A stretch of 14,695 bases of DNA from an uncultured bacterium (GCA_905215675.1 CAJMRA010000018.1:1-14695); one strand, 5' to 3'. Positions 7,083 to 13,841 are shown, counted from the stretch's first letter. Notes: generated by a model from the letters alone, not told the origin. Translations and numbers: made by a program.

Positions 7083-7118
7083 TCGAATGGCATTCGATTT
7101 CTGCAATAAGGAATCCCA
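7083..7118. promoter_or_regulatory. Candidate upstream activator site (copy 2) with overlapping palindrome
   Basis: CATTCG ATTTCTG CAATAAG GAATCCCA (7091-7118) repeats the motif at 4395-4423 in the same orientation, 79-106 nt upstream of its -12 C. That is about 12 nt, or one helical turn, farther than copy 1. TCGAATG G CATTCGA (7083-7097) is a perfect 7+1+7 palindrome overlapping its left end. It lies about 60 nt upstream of mnmA, which is transcribed the other way. Confidence 0.7.
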
Positions 7119-7177
7119 GGAATGAAACTGCCGATCCGCCGCTCAGCCCCTGTTCCCCCCTGCCTCCGGGAGGCGTC

Positions 7178-8350
7178 ATGCGCATCGCGGTAGCCGTCAG
7201 CGGCGGCGTGGACAGCCTGTGCGCCCTGCTGCGCCTTTCACGCGAAGGGCACGAGGTTCTGGCGCTGCACGGCCTCTTTCTGCCCGACGCGACGGCGGAC
7301 GGCCCGACGCCCGACGGACTGCGCGCGGCCTGCCGGAAGCTCGGTCTGGAATTTCACATCGCGGATCTGCGGGATCGGTTCCGGCAGGACGTCATGGAGC
7401 CTTTTGCCGCCGCCTATGCGCGGGGGGAAACGCCCAATCCCTGTGCGCTCTGCAATCAGAGCATCAAATTCGGCGCGCTTCAGGACGCCGCCGCCGCTCT
7501 GGGAGCCGATCTGCTTGCCACCGGGCATTACGCCCGCCTCGCCCCCGCGGCGGAATACAACGCCGACTGGGCCGCCACCCTGCCCGCCTCTCCGGGACGG
7601 CCGCCCGTGATGCTGGCCGCCGGAGCGGACGCCGCCAAGGATCAAAGCTACTTCCTCGCGCTGGTGCCGCCGCGCCGCCTGCAACGGGCGCTCTTTCCGC
7701 TGGAACGGCGCACCAAGGCGGAAAGCGTCGCCGAAGTGGCCGCCGCCGGTCTCGCAACGCCCGTTCCCGACGAAAGTCAGGAGATCTGCTTCATTCCCGC
7801 CTCTGAAGACGCCTATCGGGATTTTCTGCGCCGCCGGTGGGCCGCGCAGGGCCTGCCCGTTCCCCCGGAGGGTCCCGTCATGCTGGAGGACGGTCGGGAG
7901 ATAGGGCGGCATCACGGGCTCTGGCAGTACACCGAAGGTCAGCGCAAGGGGCTCGGCATCGCCTGGAGCGAGCCTCTTTACGTGCTGCGCAAGGACAGGG
8001 AGCGCAACATCCTGTTTGTGGGGCCCCGCAACCGCCTCGGCATGCGCGCCTGCCGCGCCCGGCAGGTTGTGCTGCACGTCCCGCCGCGCTTCTGGCCCGA
8101 CGAGGTGCTGGCGCGCGTCCGTCACCGGCAGCGGCCGTCGCCTGCGCGCGCCGTCTGCGACGGAACCTCTCTGCGCATCACGCCGCACGAGCCCCAGTTC
8201 CCCGGCGCGCCCGGACAGATTGCCGCCGTCTACGGCCCGCAGGGGCACATGCTGGCAGGCGGGATTCTTGATCGGCTGGACCTGCTTTCGGATCGGGAGC
8301 GGAGCGGGCCGGACGAGGGCGACGGCACAACGCCGCCCGCCCGAAACTGA
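7178..8350 (+). CDS. mnmA: tRNA-specific 2-thiouridylase MnmA
   Basis: This enzyme puts sulfur on C2 of wobble uridine 34 in tRNAs for Lys, Glu and Gln, by adenylating the base and then thiolating it. The 390-residue protein has the PP-loop SGGVDS (8-13), PNPCALCNQSIKF (86-98), ATGHYARL (114-121), KDQSYFLAL (154-162), the second conserved cysteine in QEICFIP (201-207) and YTEGQRKGLGI (251-261). C92 corresponds to the catalytic cysteine and C204 to its partner. C89 adds a CxxC, where the E. coli enzyme has Asp, as in forms proposed to carry an Fe-S cluster. The start at 7178 follows GGGAGG and begins directly with the PP-loop strand. The last ~9 residues and the TGA stop lie inside repeat copy C, so the tail looks repeat-derived. 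The gene stands alone, convergent with lctP. Confidence 0.95.
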   Translation: MRIAVAVSGGVDSLCALLRLSREGHEVLALHGLFLPDATADGPTPDGLRAACRKLGLEFHIADLRDRFRQDVMEPFAAAYARGETPNPCALCNQSIKFGALQDAAAALGADLLATGHYARLAPAAEYNADWAATLPASPGRPPVMLAAGADAAKDQSYFLALVPPRRLQRALFPLERRTKAESVAEVAAAGLATPVPDESQEICFIPASEDAYRDFLRRRWAAQGLPVPPEGPVMLEDGREIGRHHGLWQYTEGQRKGLGIAWSEPLYVLRKDRERNILFVGPRNRLGMRACRARQVVLHVPPRFWPDEVLARVRHRQRPSPARAVCDGTSLRITPHEPQFPGAPGQIAAVYGPQGHMLAGGILDRLDLLSDRERSGPDEGDGTTPPARN

Positions 8351-8430
8351 GCGGAAAAACTGCGTTTTTTACGAAACAACAGGACGTATGGTTTGCGACG
8401 CAACGCGTTTCAGACTGAAAAGGCTCTGGA
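8321..8430 (+). repeat. Interspersed repeat family, copy C (eroded), overlapping the end of mnmA
   Basis: Starting with GACGGCACAACGCCGCCCG, it carries the GCGGAAAAAC...GTTTTTT block, ACGAAACAACAGGACGTATGGTTTG and CAGACTGAAAAGGCTCTGG. Both hairpins are eroded compared with copies B and D. It encodes the C-terminus and stop codon of mnmA. Confidence 0.7.
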
Positions 8431-8449
8431 CGGCACATGCGCAGACAAC

Positions 8450-8485
8450 GAAAAGCCCCCGCACATTCTTGCGGGGGCTTTTTTC
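8450..8485 (+). terminator. Bidirectional intrinsic terminator after mnmA
   Basis: AAAAGCCCCCGC (8451-8462), an 8-nt loop and GCGGGGGCTTTTTT (8471-8484) form a standard terminator about 100 nt past the mnmA stop. The A run on the other side makes it work in both directions, so it also blocks read-through from the convergent lctP. Confidence 0.92.
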
Positions 8486-8517
8486 ATGGCATGCGGGCGG
8501 TGGGAACAAGCGCGGAT

Positions 8518-8655
8518 TGCTCTTGAAAAGGAAAATGCGAGGCGGCGGCACAGCGCCCCGGCCCGAAGTGAGCGGAAAAACCGCGCTTTTTCCGCGAAAC
8601 GACAGGCCGTATGGTTTGAAATGCACAGCATTTCAAACTGAAATTGCTCTAAAAC
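8518..8655 (+). repeat. Interspersed repeat family, copy D (well preserved)
   Basis: It has GAGGCGGCGGCACAGCG, the GCGGAAAAA / TTTTTCCGC hairpin, GCGAAACGACAGGCCGTATG and the perfect 10-bp hairpin TTTGAAATGC / GCATTTCAAA (8615-8624 and 8628-8637). It ends CTGAAATTGCTCTAAAACG. In the stem, copy B has C-G where this copy has T-A, which is a compensated change. Confidence 0.8.
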
Positions 8656-8656
8656 G

Positions 8657-8707
8657 ACATTTGCCCGATGCCGCAGGGCACAGGCCTTGCGGACATCGGG
8701 CAAATGT
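8657..8707 (-). terminator. Long hairpin just downstream of lctP
   Basis: ACATTTGCCCGATG (8657-8670) pairs perfectly with CATCGGGCAAATGT (8694-8707), and an inner stem CCGCAGG / CCTTGCGG continues it with one bulge. On the minus strand it lies 38 nt past the lctP stop and is followed by CGTTTTAG. It probably terminates or protects the lctP message. Confidence 0.7.
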
Positions 8708-8744
8708 TACAGCAAATGCTTCGGAGTGCTTTCGTCAGCGGATG

Positions 8745-10439
8745 CTACGCGCCCGCAAGCAGAATGAAGGCGACGATACCCACGACGACGCCGTAAATGG
8801 TGAACGGCACCACGGTACGGCGCAGGATGGGTCCTTCGTGACCGATCATGCCGAGCACGGCGCACACGGCGACGATGTTATGGATGCAGATCATGTTGCC
8901 CATGGCGCCGCCGACGCCCTGGGCGGCCACGATGATGAAATGGCCGGGCACGGAGTAGTTGAGGGCCGTGGCGACGTTCCACTGGAAGTTGCCGAACAGC
9001 ATGTCGGACACGGTGTTGGAACCGGTGATGAACGCGCCGAGGCCGCCCACGAAGGAGGCCAGCATGGGCCAGGCGTTACCCGTCAGCCACGCGCAGAACT
9101 CGGCCATGGCCATGGGCATGGACGGCAGGGCCGCGCCTTCGGGACCGGCGGTATTGACGCCGGAACCGCGCAGGATGGACACCAGCGCCACGGCGGCGAT
9201 CAGGGCGATGGTGGGGGCCTTCATCTTGGCAAAGGCGGTACCCCAGGCTTCGGCCACCTGCTTGCCGGTCATGGAATGCAGACCGATGGTGATGATGGAC
9301 ACGAGGATGAAGGGAATGGTACCGGGCAGGTTCAGCAGGGCCAGCGTGGAGCCGACGCCTTCGTAACCGAGAATGTTGGTCCAGCCCACGCTGAACATGG
9401 GATCAAGAATAATGGGCTTCAGATGGAAGGCGGGCACGCGGGTCAGAACGAGAATGACGCCGCACAAGATATAGGGCAGCCACGCGCGGGCCTGCGACAT
9501 GTGTTCGGTGTATTCGGTGGCGTCGGAAGCCTGAATCAGACCGGACCAGTCATGCCGCCATTCGGAGGTGGGGGGGAAGTTCCAGACGCCGTCCTTGGGC
9601 AGGCAGAAACCCTTCTTGGTCAGCCAGACAAGCGCGCCGAGGCCGACCAGACCGCCGACCATGGAGGGCAGTTCCGGACCGCCGAACCAGGCCAGCAGCA
9701 TGTAGGGCACGAGGAAGCAGACCGAAGCCATGAGGCAGTAACGCCAGGCGCGGAAGCCTTCCATCCAGGACTTGTTGGCGCCGAAAATGCGGGTCATGAA
9801 GCCGAGCAGGAAAATGGGCAGGATAAAGCCCATGGGCAGGTGCATCAAGGTAACGTATTCGCCGATGGTCTTGTAGACCATGGTCGGATCGCTGACCCCG
9901 GCGGCCGTCATGGCGATGTTTTCCAGAGATTTGAAACCGGCCAGCACGGGCGTACCGACGGCACCGAAGGTGGTGGGCACGCTGTTGAAGGCCAGACAGA
10001 TGACGGCGGCGCACAGGGGCGGGAAGCCGAGGCCGAGCAGCAGCGGCGCGGCCAGCGCGGCGGGCGTGCCGAAACCGGCGGCCCCTTCGATGAAGGCCGC
10101 GAACATGAAGCCGATGATGATGGTCTGCACGCGCCGGTCGGGGCTGATTTTCTTCATGCCCGCCTGAATGGTTTCCATGGCGCCGTTGTAATGCAGGGTA
10201 TAGTAGATGAGCAGCGCGCCGAAGACGATGATCAGCACGCCGATGGCGGTGATGGTGCCCTCAATGGACAGGGCCAGCAGACGCATGGGCGCGATATCCC
10301 AGACGGCCCAGGCGATGAGCGCGCCCACAAGCCACGAAAGCGGCATGGCACGCGTGGACGGCCAGCGCAGGCCGGCCATCAGAATCAGCGCCAGCAGGAT
10401 CGGGATAAAAGCGCACAGTGCAAGAAAACCAATACTCAT
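8745..10439 (-). CDS. lctP: L-lactate permease, LctP family
   Basis: This 564-residue integral membrane protein, with about 12-14 helices, belongs to the LctP family of proton-coupled lactate/glycolate permeases. Family landmarks are EGAAGFGTPAALAAPLLLGLGF (118-139, given as one conserved block), FNSVPTTFGAVGTPVLAGF (151-169), and near the C-terminus NTVSDMLFGNFQW and AQGVGGAMGNMICIHNIVA. The frame is open 35 codons farther upstream, but the ATG at 10439 has GAGGAGG five bases before it and begins the first membrane helix. Lactate is a main electron donor for sulfate reducers, so uptake for oxidation is the likely role. No lactate dehydrogenase gene is adjacent in this window. The upstream kilobase has several inverted repeats (10524-10698) that may control it, and no sigma-54 promoter was found. 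Confidence 0.95.
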   Translation of the reverse strand: MSIGFLALCAFIPILLALILMAGLRWPSTRAMPLSWLVGALIAWAVWDIAPMRLLALSIEGTITAIGVLIIVFGALLIYYTLHYNGAMETIQAGMKKISPDRRVQTIIIGFMFAAFIEGAAGFGTPAALAAPLLLGLGFPPLCAAVICLAFNSVPTTFGAVGTPVLAGFKSLENIAMTAAGVSDPTMVYKTIGEYVTLMHLPMGFILPIFLLGFMTRIFGANKSWMEGFRAWRYCLMASVCFLVPYMLLAWFGGPELPSMVGGLVGLGALVWLTKKGFCLPKDGVWNFPPTSEWRHDWSGLIQASDATEYTEHMSQARAWLPYILCGVILVLTRVPAFHLKPIILDPMFSVGWTNILGYEGVGSTLALLNLPGTIPFILVSIITIGLHSMTGKQVAEAWGTAFAKMKAPTIALIAAVALVSILRGSGVNTAGPEGAALPSMPMAMAEFCAWLTGNAWPMLASFVGGLGAFITGSNTVSDMLFGNFQWNVATALNYSVPGHFIIVAAQGVGGAMGNMICIHNIVAVCAVLGMIGHEGPILRRTVVPFTIYGVVVGIVAFILLAGA

Positions 10440-10523
10440 GAAACCTCCTCCATCTCTCTGGATCGTGCGGCCGACGGATCGATACCGCTCCAAAACGGAA
10501 TGTTGTATGTCTGAAAGAACGGC

Positions 10524-10556
10524 GGCGCATAACGATTCGTTCAATCGCTGTGCGCC
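10524..10556. promoter_or_regulatory. Interrupted palindrome upstream of lctP (operator candidate)
   Basis: This is a 33-nt dyad centred on 10540. GGCGCA (10524-10529) faces TGCGCC (10551-10556), and CGATT (10533-10537) faces AATCG (10543-10547) on the same centre. Twelve of the 14 outer base pairs match. It ends 85 nt upstream of the lctP start, a likely place for a regulator of lactate uptake. It could equally fold in the mRNA leader. Confidence 0.5.
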
Positions 10557-10604
10557 ACCATTCGTTTTCAGCAGTGTACGCCGTGCTTGCAGGGATTCAC
10601 TCTG

Positions 10605-10651
10605 ACGGCCGAATTTTCAGGGGAGAAAACCGCAGACCGATATTCGGCCGT
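10605..10651. repeat. 10-bp inverted repeat upstream of lctP
   Basis: ACGGCCGAAT (10605-10614) and its exact complement ATTCGGCCGT (10642-10651) are separated by 27 nt. It lies between the hairpin at 10662-10698 and the dyad at 10524-10556. The function is unknown; together the three could form a structured leader. Confidence 0.5.
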
Positions 10652-10661
10652 TATCATCATT

Positions 10662-10698
10662 GCGCCCGCATGTGCGGGGAGGTGCGACATGCGGGCGC
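10662..10698. repeat. 12-bp perfect hairpin directly after the small frameshifted gene
   Basis: GCGCCCGCATGT (10662-10673) pairs with ACATGCGGGCGC (10687-10698) around 13 nt. On the minus strand it starts at the base next to the reconstructed stop codon of the gene at 10699-10951, so it may be that gene's 3' hairpin. No T tract follows. Confidence 0.6.
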
Positions 10699-10951
10699 TC
10701 ATTTCATGCTAGGGCAGTATCCGGCACAGGGAACCGGCTGAAGCCTGATCGGCACGCAGATGCGGACGGTCATGGCCGGACTGTGCGGCAGGGCGAAGCG
10801 GAAGAGGTTGCCTTGCTGTTCCCCCCGGCCGACGGCCTTTAACCAGGCGCACAGCCGACATGGAGAACAGGGCAATCAGCGGCCTCCCGGCCGGCAGGGC
10901 GGAAAGAAGGGCGTCGGCGGCCGGATCACGGAACCGGGTCCAAGTCGTCAT
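10699..10951 (-). pseudogene. Small gene with an apparent frameshift, function unknown
   Basis: An ATG at 10951 has AAGGAGA six bases upstream and begins MTTWTRFRDPAADALL. The uninterrupted frame stops at 10709 after 80 residues. However, third positions are G/C-rich only up to about residue 40 and then lose that bias. The bias moves to the next frame after a run of six G's (minus strand; C's at 10821-10826). With one G fewer, the protein would be about 83 residues, ending FRFALPHSP, VRICVPIRLQ and PVPCAGYCPSMK, with its stop at 10699 beside the hairpin at 10662-10698. I do not recognise the family. It could be a small real gene with a sequencing error or a length-variable G tract, or a decayed gene. 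A sigma-70 type promoter lies upstream at 11218-11246. Confidence 0.45.
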
Positions 10952-11060
10952 GGCATCTCCTTTTCGGCCCAAGAAATACTCAAAAAACCTTGCTCCGGGA
11001 CCACGCATCCCGGAATCCGCACAACCGGCCCGCGTGGGCGCGGGCACGAATGAAAACATT

Positions 11061-11184
11061 TGCAGTTTGAAACGCCATGCGCTTCAAAGCATACGGCCTG
11101 TCGTTTTGCGGAAAAAAACCGTTTTTCCGCCCGCTTCCGACCGTGCGACTGTGCCGCCGCCCGACGTTTTGCCTTTTCCAAAAG
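11061..11184 (-). repeat. Interspersed repeat family, copy E (reverse)
   Basis: On the minus strand it reads GGAAAAGGCAAAACG, GGGCGGCGGCACAG, the GCGGAAAAAC / TTTTTTTCCGC hairpin, GCAAAACGACAGGCCGTATG and TTTGAAGCGC / GCGTTTCAAA (one G-T pair). It lies between the promoter at 11218-11246 and the small gene at 10699-10951, so it would be in their leader. Confidence 0.75.
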
Positions 11185-11217
11185 TAAAACGCGCCAAGCC
11201 TATTTAGATGAAATTTT

Positions 11218-11246
11218 TTATTAGCACATCAAAACCATTGCGTCAA
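11218..11246 (-). promoter_or_regulatory. Sigma-70 type promoter facing the small gene and lctP
   Basis: The minus strand has TTGACG, a 17-nt spacer and TAATAA, in a locally A/T-rich stretch. These match the -35 and -10 consensus at 5/6 and 4/6 with ideal spacing. The first gene downstream is the small frameshifted gene at 10951, and lctP follows. The leader would include repeat copy E. Confidence 0.5.
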
Positions 11247-11321
11247 TGCCCTTGCGGCGTCGGCATCATCCGTCGAGGACGGGAAACACATGCCGCATGG
11301 CGTGCATACTATAAAAATGCT

Positions 11322-11425
11322 GTTAGAGCGTTTTCAGTTGAAACGCATTGCATTTCAAACCATACGGTCTGTCGTTTCGCGAAAAAAACGCGTTTTTTCC
11401 ACTCACTTTGGGCCGGGCAGCCCGG
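11322..11425 (-). repeat. Interspersed repeat family, copy F (reverse)
   Basis: On the minus strand it runs GCCCGGCCCAAAGTGAG, the GGAAAAAACGCG...TTTTTTTCGCG block, AACGACAGACCGTATGG, TTTGAAATGC / GCGTTTCAA and CTGAAAACGCTCTAA. The last eight bases, CGCTCTAA, are the exact complement of the TTAGAGCG that opens copy B. It starts 12 nt after the glycosyltransferase stop codon. Confidence 0.78.
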
Positions 11426-11436
11426 ATCGGCGGACA

Positions 11437-12969
11437 TCAGCGCGCGTCTTCCGCCGCCAGACGCCACAGGGTCCGCAATCGCAGGGCATACCCGTGCCGA
11501 CGGCGCAGTTCCTCCCGCCAGGCGGCGCACAGCGCTTCCGTCCTCTTCGGGGTCGCGGCCAGCGCCTCAAGCCGCTCCGGCAGGTCGGCGGGCCCCCGCA
11601 GCCGGATCGGCTCCGTCAGCGACGCGGGGAAAATATCCAGCCCCGGTGTGGCGTCGCTCAACAGCAGCCCCCCGGCGGCCCAGACGTCGAAATGCCGCTG
11701 GCTGAGACTGTGCGGCAACAGCAGGCTGGTGACGTTGAGCACCGCGCGGGCGCGGGCGTACAGCCCCGGCAGGGCCGTATAATAATCCACGGGCGGTTCC
11801 ACGGGCGCGCCGGGCAGCACGTCCCGCCAGCCGTCGTCGCCCACAAGCCGCAGTCCTCCGGGCGCGGACAGGCTTTCGCGAACCCAGCGCACGCGCCGGG
11901 CCTGCGAACATTCCTCCGCGCCCAGCCCCACGCGGCGCACGGCGTCGCCCGGCCAGAGCGCGCCCCCCAGCCTCTCGTGCCACCAGTGAAAATCCGGCGG
12001 CCGGGGCGCGTCCGCCTCCACCAGCGCCAGCCCCTCCGCCAGCAGCTCCGACGGCACGCTCGCCGCCGCAAAAAAGCTCCCCTTGCGCGGAAAGGCCGAA
12101 CGCCCCACAAACAGCGACCGCCCGTCCCGCGCGCATGAGGGCGCGTTCCACATATGCGGCGCCGCGGCCAGCGGCAGAAAGGACGCCCGCCGCGCCCCCG
12201 CCTGCCGCAGTCCCTCCAGAAAGCCAGCATCCGTCACACAGACGCGGCAGTCGCGCCACCACGGCCCGCGTACGCCGCTCAGCAGATGCCAGGGATTATC
12301 CACGCACCAGACGACCACGGGAATCCCCGCCGCCAGACAGGCCTGCGCGAGCCGCCCCTCGGCGTCGAGCCCCCGCAGATTGACCGACAGCAGCATGGCG
12401 GGCGCATGCGCCGCCGCCCGCCGCAACGCGGGGAACAGGGCCGGGCCGCCCTGCCCCGGCGGATATTCCAGCACGCGCCAGCCCGACGCCCCGGCGGCAT
12501 GACGCAGCTCCAGATGCAGCAGCCCCCGCGCGTCGCCGGGCAGGATCAGCAGGGGCGCGGGACGTTTCGCCGGACGCGGCGGCAACGGACAGCAGGCCGC
12601 CGCCATGCGCCCCAGCAGCGGCCCCCAGAACTCGGGCGCAAGCCGCAGTCCCGGACGATAGAAAAACCGGCGGCACCGCGACGCCAGCTCCACGGCCCGG
12701 TCCGGCGAAACCTCCCGCCAGGACGACGGCGGCGCGGGCGCATCGGGCAGGGCGCGGCGCGTTTCGGGACAATCCAGCCAGTAGACGGCGCGCCCGGAAG
12801 CCGCAAAGGGCAGGACGGACGGGTCCTCCGGCCCCAGCCCCAGCACCAGACAGTCGCCGTCCTCCGGCCCGGCCGCCTCCCACTGGCGGGCATCCCCCGA
12901 AAGCGTCAGCGGACGTCCGCAAAAATCAGGCAGGGAAACTCGACGAGGCGCGCGGGAAGACGACGACAT
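11437..12969 (-). CDS. CgeB/DUF3880-type glycosyltransferase family protein
   Basis: This 510-residue protein appears cytosolic, with no signal peptide or membrane helix. Residues ~190-275 resemble the DUF3880 half (VVVWCVDNPWHLLSG, 218-232). Residues ~395-505 resemble the C-terminal Glyco_trans_1_2 domain of CgeB-like proteins, with YYTALPGLYARARAVLNVTS (396-415) and SQRHFDVWAAGGLLLSDA (423-440). Such proteins are GT-B-fold transferases, often for cell-surface or flagellar glycans; donor and acceptor are not known here. The ATG at 12969 follows GGAGAG six bases upstream. A farther start at 13032 would reach into the rlmE leader and lacks a ribosome binding site. It is divergent from rlmE, with only 77 bp between starts. 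No other glycan genes are in the window, so its pathway cannot be inferred. Family assignment is by motif only. Confidence 0.75.
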   Translation of the reverse strand: MSSSSRAPRRVSLPDFCGRPLTLSGDARQWEAAGPEDGDCLVLGLGPEDPSVLPFAASGRAVYWLDCPETRRALPDAPAPPSSWREVSPDRAVELASRCRRFFYRPGLRLAPEFWGPLLGRMAAACCPLPPRPAKRPAPLLILPGDARGLLHLELRHAAGASGWRVLEYPPGQGGPALFPALRRAAAHAPAMLLSVNLRGLDAEGRLAQACLAAGIPVVVWCVDNPWHLLSGVRGPWWRDCRVCVTDAGFLEGLRQAGARRASFLPLAAAPHMWNAPSCARDGRSLFVGRSAFPRKGSFFAAASVPSELLAEGLALVEADAPRPPDFHWWHERLGGALWPGDAVRRVGLGAEECSQARRVRWVRESLSAPGGLRLVGDDGWRDVLPGAPVEPPVDYYTALPGLYARARAVLNVTSLLLPHSLSQRHFDVWAAGGLLLSDATPGLDIFPASLTEPIRLRGPADLPERLEALAATPKRTEALCAAWREELRRRHGYALRLRTLWRLAAEDAR

Positions 12970-13046
12970 GAAACTCTCCGGGGAGGCTTGCAAGGAAATG
13001 CTTGGCTTGCGTCGCAAAAAAGGGTATGGCAACGGGCTGGTGTGCT

Positions 13047-13691
13047 ATGAAAGAATATCGCGATCACTACTTCCTGAAGGCCAAGCGGGAAAACTACCCC
13101 GCCCGTTCCGTCTACAAATTGAAGGAACTGGACGGCAAATTCAAGTTGTTCCGCCCCGGCATGCGCGTTCTTGATCTGGGGGCGGCCCCCGGTTCCTGGT
13201 CGCTGGGCGCCGCGGAAAAGGTGGGGCGCAACGGCCTCGTCCTCGGCTGCGACATCCAGACCACCGAAACCGTCTTCCCCGCGCAGGTCACCTTCATGGT
13301 GGAGGACGTGTTCCGCCGCTCCCCCGAATTCGAGGCCAGACTCGACGAGATGGGCCCCTTCGACGTGGTCATGAGCGATATGGCCCCGCGTACGACCGGC
13401 ACCAAGTTCACCGATCAGGCCCGCTCGCTGGAACTGGCCTGCGAGGCCCTTACCGTGGCGCGCATGCGCCTCAGGCCCGGCGGCAGCTTTGTGGTCAAAA
13501 TTTTCATGGGACCGGATATTCAGGAACTCCTTGCCCCCATGCGCAAGGCTTTCGGCACGGTCAAATCCTTCAAGCCCAAGAGTTCCCGCGCCGAGAGCAA
13601 GGAAACCTTCTTCGTCGGCATGGCCTTCAGGGCCGAAGCCGCTCTCGATCCCCACGCCCCTCCCGAGGTTCCCCCGCCTTTCGGGGAATAG
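13047..13691 (+). CDS. rlmE: 23S rRNA (uridine-2'-O-)-methyltransferase RlmE (FtsJ/RrmJ)
   Basis: RlmE methylates the 2'-OH of U2552 in the A loop of 23S rRNA late in 50S assembly, using S-adenosylmethionine. The 214-residue protein has the SAM motif DLGAAPGSWS (43-52) and the full K-D-K-E set: K24 (SVYKL), D111 (MSDMAP), K151 (VVKIF) and E186 (SKETFFV). RSVYKLKELD and PGGSFVVKIF are also typical. The frame extends upstream to a TTG at 13002 with AAGGA before it and an ATG at 13026. The ATG at 13047 is chosen because homology begins there, though its ribosome binding site is weak (GGGCTGG). The C-terminal ~18 residues are proline-rich and look variable. It is divergent from the glycosyltransferase and 150 bp upstream of yebC. 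Confidence 0.95.
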   Translation: MKEYRDHYFLKAKRENYPARSVYKLKELDGKFKLFRPGMRVLDLGAAPGSWSLGAAEKVGRNGLVLGCDIQTTETVFPAQVTFMVEDVFRRSPEFEARLDEMGPFDVVMSDMAPRTTGTKFTDQARSLELACEALTVARMRLRPGGSFVVKIFMGPDIQELLAPMRKAFGTVKSFKPKSSRAESKETFFVGMAFRAEAALDPHAPPEVPPPFGE

Positions 13692-13704
13692 CGCGCGCTC
13701 CGGC

Positions 13705-13727
13705 GGCGTCGCCCTCCGCGCGACGCC
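13705..13727. repeat. Short hairpin after rlmE
   Basis: GGCGTCGC (13705-13712) pairs exactly with GCGACGCC (13720-13727) around 7 nt, beginning 14 nt past the rlmE stop codon. It may terminate or protect the rlmE message. No T tract follows, and rlmE and yebC could still be cotranscribed. Confidence 0.4.
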
Positions 13728-13841
13728 CGCACGCCTCTTCGGAAAACGTTCGCGCCCCCTTTCCGCGCACCCCCTGTGAGCGCCGCCCCCGCAACGGGAC
13801 GCTCCGCCATCCATCACACATTCCCTTTTTTTGGAGGTCAT

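Noticed and set aside
8351..8744. tRNA or other known structural RNA in the intergenic gaps
   Set aside because: The strong stems found are single hairpins or repeat stems. No cloverleaf, CCA end or recognisable conserved RNA core was seen in any gap.
10559..10576. Partial match to the shared enhancer motif upstream of lctP (CATTCGTTTTCAGCAGTG)
   Set aside because: About 14 of 18 positions match copy 2, but the GGAATC half is missing. No GG-N10-GC promoter occurs between it and the lctP start, so it is probably chance.
4618..11425. CRISPR array as explanation of the repeats
   Set aside because: Copies are 100-175 bp, widely spaced, in both orientations and diverged. There are no short identical repeats with regular spacers and no cas genes.
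11208..11705. Plus-strand reading frame beginning MKFFISTSKPLRQCPCG
   Set aside because: No ribosome binding site. It runs through repeat copy F and then antisense to the glycosyltransferase gene.
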